Source of the DNA: Antrodiella citrinella
Lineage: Eukaryota; Basidiomycota; Agaricomycetes; Polyporales; Steccherinaceae
NCBI GenBank assembly: GCA_004802725.1
Contig: SGPM01000268.1
Span: forward strand, 264-38,449
DNA: 38,186 bases
Direction: 5' to 3'
Every line of letters begins with the position of its first letter. The first letter of the stretch is position 1. Positions 32,127 through 38,186 of the stretch are shown piece after piece. The notes under the pieces are model-generated. The model saw nothing but the letters and a program-made list of their open reading frames with translations, did no database searches and was not told the origin of the DNA. Made by a program: the position numbers and the translations under genes.

Positions 32127-33201
32127 CGTCGGATTTGTCGTCGAGGAAGTGGATGTGGATGTGGTTATGAGTTGGTAGGGGAATCCGTGAAGTGAAGGGT
32201 GGGTATGCGACGACAGAATGGACTATGTCTGAGGATAAGGATACGGGAAGCTCAGTAAGCACAAAAAAAAGAAGCTTGGCCGCACAGGCACACCCTTTCT
32301 CATGCGTTGCTTATATGCTATTGTAGGACCGTGTGCGCTGCACCGCTACATGCTCAATATTGAGGAGATTGGGGTAAGTTCATCCCCATGTAATGTATTT
32401 CACGAAGACTCGTGGATATGAACGACCATTCCGGTGCATCCGGCATCAGGTCAACGCAACGTTGGTAGCCTTCCGTCCCTCCGAGGGTAGTGGAGATTCA
32501 CCTGGAAGATCATCAATATTTATGCTCCACAGTATTCACTCCGTCAAAGACGCCCACTAGTCCCTAGTACACTCTACCACGTTGTTACCACGTCCTGGCG
32601 GGCCCCCACACTTGCGATTCACAGCATCCTCCAAATGGTACTCGTCAGCGAATGATGAGTGGGTCAGGTAGCTTTTTGCCTTATTGGTCACTAGCAGGAC
32701 GTAATCAGATTGACGGCTCCAAACACACATGACAAAGTCCAAGCAACGAGCAAGTCGTCGTGCAGTGCTTGGAACGATGGTGAACGAGTCAGAATGACCC
32801 ATCCGCCGACAATTTAGAGATCGATTTGGAGATGTATGTACGTGTACAATACGCATGATGTTTGGTTCTAGAGGAGACGGGGTGATTACAATTTACATGC
32901 ATATGCATCTGCTCCACTGGCGGAAACGCAGGTTCCGTATATGATGCTTATTCCAATGGCGCCTCCAAGAGAAACGAACGTTATCGATGTCGGTCGCCAC
33001 AAATTATCACAAGCTGCACCTTGAGTCAGCTACCATTACCTGCAGTGTATGCTAATCGATGCTAGAATTTGTGCTGTATACAACAATGGTAAGATGGGTC
33101 CGGATCAATGCGATGAGAGTCAGGGAGAAGATTGTGGAGAGAGATAGCGATGTATGTATAGACCAATGAGATCTAAGAAGCAAAATGATGTGTCCAGATA
33201 A
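32127..33201. other. Intergenic region, no gene supported
   Basis: 1.1 kb holding the promoter of the 31371-32126 gene and the 3' end of the DUF726 gene, both minus. A small TGGATG-type repetition lies near 32148-32168 and an A8 run near 32264. The minus frame at 32557-32856 resembles nothing I know and is left unannotated. Confidence 0.45.
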
Positions 33202-36200
33202 CTAACTTTGCCACGGGTTGAGGTTCAGCGTGCTGGCAGCAGGAGACTTCTTCGACATGCGCAGCGAACTACCGCCGCCGAAGGAAGGAGACGGGATATC
33301 CCACGGATCCCTCTCCACTCTGGGAGCCGGGGACAACGTGACAGAGCCATCTATACCACCGAACGACATTCCTGCAGAATCCGGGGGCACGAAGCTCGGA
33401 ATGGATGTGCCAAATGCGCTGAATCCTCTCGCTGACCCCAGATTCCCGTCTCCCAGATGCAGCGAGCTGTATGACGGCCGATCGTTTCGAGGAAAATCAT
33501 TGTATGATGGCGTCCTGTCCGGATCTGCGGGCCATGCAGACATGGATCCGTCTGCACTGGCGAAAGATAACACTGGGGGCCGATGCGATGCAAAGTCTGC
33601 GTTTGACGGTGTCTTGGACGACGGTGATGTCATGTCTTCCGCCGTTCCGTCCCGTAAGTCGTTCACAGACATCGACTTGGAGAAGTGGGTGCTGAGGTCA
33701 TGACGCGAGGCATTGCTGGGTCCCGCAACAGGTTCCGAGCTATCGGATATGTTGGGAAGATCCAACGATGATCCCCTAGGTGTTGCGGATGGAGACTCTG
33801 CAATTGATAGGGGTACGGACTCTGAGCGATGAGTGGGGGGTTGGGCATACGGGAGCGTGGGTCGCACAGGCGAAGGGGCAGGAACCTGTTTCTCTTCGGT
33901 CCCAGCAGTCACGACGACCTCCTTGATAGCTGACAGGTTGAAGCCAGCATAGGCCGGAAGATCAGCAGTGGAAGCGTTCGCCTCGGTGATCTCGCCCGTT
34001 GGTGTCTCGGGAATTGGATCCTTCTCCTTGTATCCTGGGGGTGGAGTCTCCATCCGAGGCGGTAAGTCGTCGTCGACGATGGTAGAGGCGCTTGAAGAGG
34101 ACTTCTTGTGTCGTTGAAATGATCCTGATGTCGAGGATGGTGGACGCGACACCTTCGGCGTAGATGGCATGGAAGGCTTCTTCTTCAAAGAGAACCAGCT
34201 TTTCTTCTTCGGATGCAAATCCTCCTCCTTCACCACTATTCGCTCTCCTTCGAAATCAGGCTCCTAACAATTCTGTTCAGAGATAAATGAAATAGAGTTC
34301 GGTAAATTTTCGTACCTCTGGTTCGTCGAAGTAATCCGCAGATACAGGGAATCCAAGTTGATCAAGGATTAGCGGCATGAATGTTCTGTAACTCATATGC
34401 CCCGCGATCTTGTCGGTAACATCCACGTTCTCTAACCCCGGCACATTCTCTACAGGACGCAGTCCAGCCACAGTATTCAGGCCACCACTTGTCGCGCGGA
34501 ACAGGTAATTCAAGACCCAGTCGTTGCGAGCGTAGCCGTTTACATATCTCCCAGACACTACGCTTCGTGTCTGAATCCATGTCCGCGTAGGGGCAGTCAC
34601 GGTAGTACCGAGTATGATGACGTCCTGAACGATGCCATAGGCCTTCTGCTTTGCAAGCTCAACCAAAGCGTAGAAGATGACCCGGGAACCAAGAGAGAAT
34701 CCTATCAATGTGATGGGGCGAACACCAAGATGGCGGTGAATGAGGATGTCAGCGAGGACGCTCCCAGCGGCCTTTGCACGATCCAAAGCGTTATTCCATG
34801 GATTGTCAATGAGATAACCAAGCTTCGTGAGAACTGCAGAAGAACGTGGTTAGCACCAACGGACAGAGTGCGAAACAGTCCGTACTAACTGATGGGCCAT
34901 TGCAGAGCACTCATGAGAGCAGTCATAACGGTAGCTTGTAACGCTGTTTGTGCAAGCTGCGTCAAAACCTCTCCGGTCAAGATCCGCAACGCGCTTCCAG
35001 TCTCCCTAATCATCTCAGGCTCCCAAAGGACGCTAAACACATCTCCTACAACGGGGTCAAGGACGCTGAACGGTAACCGCACGTCGTCTAGCTTTCCGTT
35101 CATGAAACTACGCTCGCTGTGAGCATCGTATGATTTGGAAACGGAGTAATACACGTACCCTGGCACTGTCAGAATACAGTTGACCCGCTTGTTGTTGTGT
35201 AACGGAAGGATGTCGAATGTTCTGACATACTGCGTGCGCTTGGCCATGCCCTTTGCGGCAATTCCTGATCCGGTGAGAACACCTCCAGTTGTGATGACGG
35301 CCGCACCTCCAGCACCGGCGAGAAAGCCAGTTGTTCCTGTGATACCGATGGTAGTAAATGCTGCACCCAACCCAGCACCGATGACGGGTGCCAGTAGACC
35401 CGCCGAGAGACCGATGACCAAGCCACCACCTGTCACACCATCCAGTTAGCACCTCTACTAGTCAGAGACGAACGTACACACCTAGCGTAGCAAGACCCAA
35501 CATCATAATCCTCCTGTTCCTAGTACTCTTCTTCACGCTCTCAATCACATCCTGATGTTCCAACTGTTCCACCTCTTCCTGAATCTCGAGTGCCTCGGTT
35601 ACCCTTCTCTCGAACTTCACCACATCTAACCATCCTAACCCTAATTTGAAAGCCACTTGCTCCAACAAGACCCGAGATCGTGCGTCGTATACACTATCGG
35701 CAATGAGAATGAGAAACAAGTCACAGAGCACGGTCCACCGAATATCGAGTGTGACGTCCTTCTCCGTAGTCGAAAGATGTGTGCTCACACCGGGAATGGT
35801 GACAGCTGCGGTAGTTTCAAGTACGCGTGCAGTGGTTTGGACGGGCTGTGATGCGTCGTGATCCGGTTGTGGTGATGCTGGAGTACTGCCTGGTGGTGTT
35901 CTGTCAGGAGAAGGTAAAGATATGTCTTCGGATTCTTCCTCCAGTGAAGCTAGTTGAGAGACGGCGGCTTCGTGTTGTAGCTCCGCTACCTTCTCTGCTT
36001 CTGCTGGATCGTACTCGGGATTGGCGACAGTATGGGTGGTCATCAAGGATGGCACCAAATCCTTTGCTTCGATGCCGTGCATGGATAAGCTGTCAATCAT
36101 CTTTTGCTCTATGAGGGTCGTTCAGCCTGGAGATCCTGGATAGACCGGAGGTGTGTTCACCTTCAGTTGCAAGCTCCATATGATAATACAACCGACCCAT

Positions 36201-36725
36201 AATTTTCATAGCCCACAACTCCATGTTCTTGATTGCTTGATTGAGCTCCTTATGCTTGAGATCCCTCAATCTCTGCGCCATCTCCTTCGTGGTGAGGGCA
36301 CACAGGCCTACATAGGCCACACGCTGCGCTTCCGTGAGGAGATCCTTGGTCGCTTGCATTTGACTGAGGGGAGTCATGGCCTTGTCCTCGTCGAAGAGAT
36401 ACCGAGTACGCATATGTACCTCGTCCGACTCGTCCTCTTCATTCATACGCAGACGAGTGTACTCACTCTCGTTCTGATCGACCTTAGACCGCCATTCCGT
36501 ACCCTCGAAATCGACATCCAGGAGATTTCCCGTAGCGTTGCCGACGCCGGTCGATGTATCCTTCTTGGCTGGAGGAACGTATCTATACTTCTTCTGATCC
36601 TCCTCGTCGAGTCCCAAGGCGGAGGCGTCCTCCTCCCGGACAACGGGCATGTCCTGCCAGCCTTCGTCGTCATCGTCGAAGATACTGGGTTCGATGGGCG
36701 CGATTGGCGGAGGCGCAAGGCTCAT
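33202..36725 (-). CDS. DUF726-family membrane protein, TMCO4 / yeast Mil1 (YFL034W) type (1103 aa)
   Basis: Exons: 36725-36161, 36108-35482, 35429-34890, 34833-34316, 34263-33202; introns of 52-56 nt; stop TAG 33204-33202. The N-terminus has an acidic run then WQDMP (residues 23-27). Residues about 90-370 are largely helical. A Gly/Ala/Thr-rich hydrophobic region (about 391-455, including GLVIGLSAGLLAPVIGAGLG) looks like paired membrane segments, a hallmark of the family. An alpha/beta-hydrolase-like part follows with nucleophile elbow G622-F-S624-L-G626 and GHMSYRTFMP. The last exon adds 353 residues rich in Ser, Pro and Asp, starting at a phase-0 junction. DUF726 proteins are membrane-associated; yeast Mil1 binds the AP-1 mu chain Apm2 as I recall it. 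Enzyme activity is not established. The ATG at 36725 is the first true ATG of the frame; only TTG codons precede it. Confidence 0.9.
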
Positions 36726-37240
36726 ATGGAGGGTCTCGATATGCAACAAAGTCTAAGATATCAATGAAATGAGGTATGGTTGTATGAACAAAGTGATGCT
36801 GGTCGTGTGTATGGATCCCGGGCGGAGATGCACTGCGGAATGAGGCGGCAAGAATTGCCCCTGTGAAGCGCCCGATCACTTCACGAGGTCGAGCGGAAGC
36901 GGCTGGGAAGCGGTGTATCGACGGCTAACATGGATATTGGAGATGGACATGGACAGAACCTGTTCGTTCAAACTTCAAAGTATGGAAAATGAACGTTGAA
37001 CAGTAGTCATTTCTGGGTATCGGCAGCCTAGTCGCTCAATGTTCGATGATGTGAAGCTACCACTGGCAGTACTGCAGACTAATTGCGAGAAATTGAAGAT
37101 GTAAGAATTGATGTCCACTGTCCACACCATCGTCAAATCCTACGCACGAAGGATTCATCTTATAGCTACAACAATCGTGACAGTCGTAAACACGTAGCAG
37201 AGACAGGCCCGGACAGCTGGTGCACCCCGACGTCTACCGT
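36726..37240 (-). other. Spacer between SRP14 and the DUF726 gene
   Basis: 515 bp containing the SRP14 3' end and the DUF726 promoter. No TATA-like element stands out and no further gene is seen. Confidence 0.5.
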
Positions 37241-37900
37241 CTACGCGGACTTCTTACCTTTCGCTTCTTCCTTCTCTTGCAACTGTCTCCGAATCGCCTC
37301 CAACTTCAGAGCCTGCTTCACGCTCCGCTGTCGTTTCCTGCGTCCATTTCCTCTCTTTGCGCCCTCGATGACTACTGCTTCAGTCATACGGCGTTTGCGA
37401 CGTGCAACTTCTTCCGCCCTATGCTTCTCGCGCTTTTTATCGCGCTTTCGGAGGGAAGTCATAGAACTCTTCAAAAGGACACCATAAGTACTGTGAAATT
37501 TGTTCAGGTCTCCGGGTTCGACCTGAAGTAGAATGAGAAAGGATCAGATGCAAGATTTGCGATATGCAGAGGACGCCGTACGCACGATGGTAGACAGCTT
37601 CAACTGTTTCCCGTCAGTCACACGAACAAGACACGGGTGTTCCTTCAAGTCGGAATCATCATCTATGCTCGTTACAGCATCCTCCCCGTCATGATTCACT
37701 AGGATGAGGATTAGGGGATATACTGGCTGGTCGAGATATCAATTGCCGTACATCGTTTATGGGTCAGCCATATCGATCCAGTATCTTTTGTTGACTCAAA
37801 CAGTGCAGTCAACTGTTTGAAGAACTGTAACATATTATCAACCATCTTGAAGATGACTATGGTTAAGAGAACGTACCGAATCGTGATCCACCACTTGCAT
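37241..37900 (-). CDS. SRP14: Signal recognition particle subunit SRP14 (163 aa)
   Basis: Alu-domain subunit of the signal recognition particle; with SRP9 or SRP21 it binds SRP RNA and slows translation during targeting to the endoplasmic reticulum. Exons: 37900-37877, 37824-37752, 37698-37586, 37522-37241; introns of 52, 53 and 63 nt; stop TAG 37243-37241. The first exon gives MQVVDHDS, then FFKQLTALFESTKDTGSIWL matches the SRP14 first helix and strand. NHDGEDAV leads to the CLVRVTDGKQLKLSTIV strands, and VEPGDLNKFHSTYGVLLKSS is the final conserved helix before SLRKRDKKREKH. After it, about 70 highly basic residues follow, longer than the human protein (136 aa). I chose the short 24-nt first exon because it restores the family's N-terminus; reading from further upstream runs through the intron. 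Confidence 0.92.
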
Positions 37901-38104
37901 GGACGTAGTGGAGACTTGGCTTCTAAGGACTTGCAGGCGTGCATACCTATAGTGGATTACATAAGCGATTTCTAGGCACATCTATCTGAAGCGCCCAAAA
38001 TATCGCATTGCTTATCATCGCGAAAGTTTGAGAATCCCTCCGCGCCCCATTAGAAAGACTCAAAACATGCGTTTTTCTTCGACCGTTGCTTGCTCGTATA
38101 CCTC
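37901..38104. promoter_or_regulatory. Shared divergent promoter (SRP14 / Met8-like gene)
   Basis: 204 bp between two start codons facing away from each other. No clear TATA box or known factor site stands out. Such compact divergent spacing is ordinary in fungi. Confidence 0.5.
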
Positions 38105-38186
38105 ATGTCCGCATTCCCCTCACCAGTGGGAGGAGCGTCGTTGATCCTATCCTTTCGACCAGCCCAGAAGACGGTCCTCGTCGTTG
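38105..38186 (+). CDS. Start of a probable Met8-like siroheme-synthesis protein (partial)
   Basis: Only the first 27 codons lie in the window. After MSAFPSPVGG, the stretch ASLILSFRPAQKTVLVV, with a G as the next base, fits the opening strand and start of the GxGxxA nucleotide loop of Met8/CysG-N proteins, which typically read GSLLLAW...VLVVGGG. Met8 oxidises precorrin-2 and inserts iron to make siroheme, the cofactor of sulfite and nitrite reductases. The call rests on a short N-terminal match; another Rossmann-fold protein is possible. The ATG at 38105 is the first in frame. Confidence 0.5.
   Translation, partial: MSAFPSPVGGASLILSFRPAQKTVLVV

Noticed and set aside
37825..37944. SRP14 start within a continuous frame beginning at 37944
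   Set aside because: That reading runs through a GTACGT...TTACAG intron; using the 24-nt exon from 37900 restores the family-like MQVVDHDS-FFKQL start.

Overview
This window is nuclear DNA from a filamentous basidiomycete, most likely a wood- or litter-decaying agaricomycete. Genes are split by many 50-69 nt introns with GT..AG ends. A secreted AA9 lytic polysaccharide monooxygenase with a CBM1 cellulose-binding tail points to a plant cell-wall degrader. Conserved genes (SNF1, PUF protein, SRP14, DUF726 protein) have fungal domain layouts. The species cannot be named from the sequence.

Layout. 1-6463 is a nearly complete non-LTR (LINE, Tad1-like) retrotransposon on the minus strand, with scattered N bases and a (TAAA)n tail at the window edge. 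6652-7258 is a short non-autonomous-looking element with 35-bp terminal inverted repeats and reiterated subterminal motifs. 7259-12829 and 14230-19042 are gene-poor, and I recognise no protein in either. Between them sits the isolated AA9-CBM1 gene (12830-14160, minus).

From 19043 on the window is gene-dense: a coiled-coil protein (minus) divergent from SNF1 kinase (plus); an AIG2-like/gamma-glutamylcyclotransferase-type protein (minus); a secreted or vacuolar S10 serine carboxypeptidase (minus); a PUF/Pumilio-family RNA-binding protein (minus, 13 exons); a disordered single-exon protein (minus); a DUF726 (TMCO4/yeast Mil1-type) membrane protein (minus); SRP14 (minus); and the first 27 codons of a probable Met8-like siroheme-synthesis protein (plus) at the right edge. 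Exon models were built by hand from splice signals, reading-frame closure and family conservation; every multi-exon model closes in frame.

The genes do not form one pathway. Carbon-source biology links two of them by general knowledge: SNF1 relieves glucose repression, and AA9 genes are typically glucose-repressed. This is context, not evidence of a cluster. I found no clearly new multi-gene system. The most unusual items are the inverted-repeat element with five same-direction motif units, an undecided TAN codon that determines whether the retrotransposon has one or two ORFs, paired ACGCGT and CACGTG boxes between SNF1 and the coiled-coil gene, two stop-free introns divisible by three (SNF1, PUF gene), and a WQDMP motif in the DUF726 protein.
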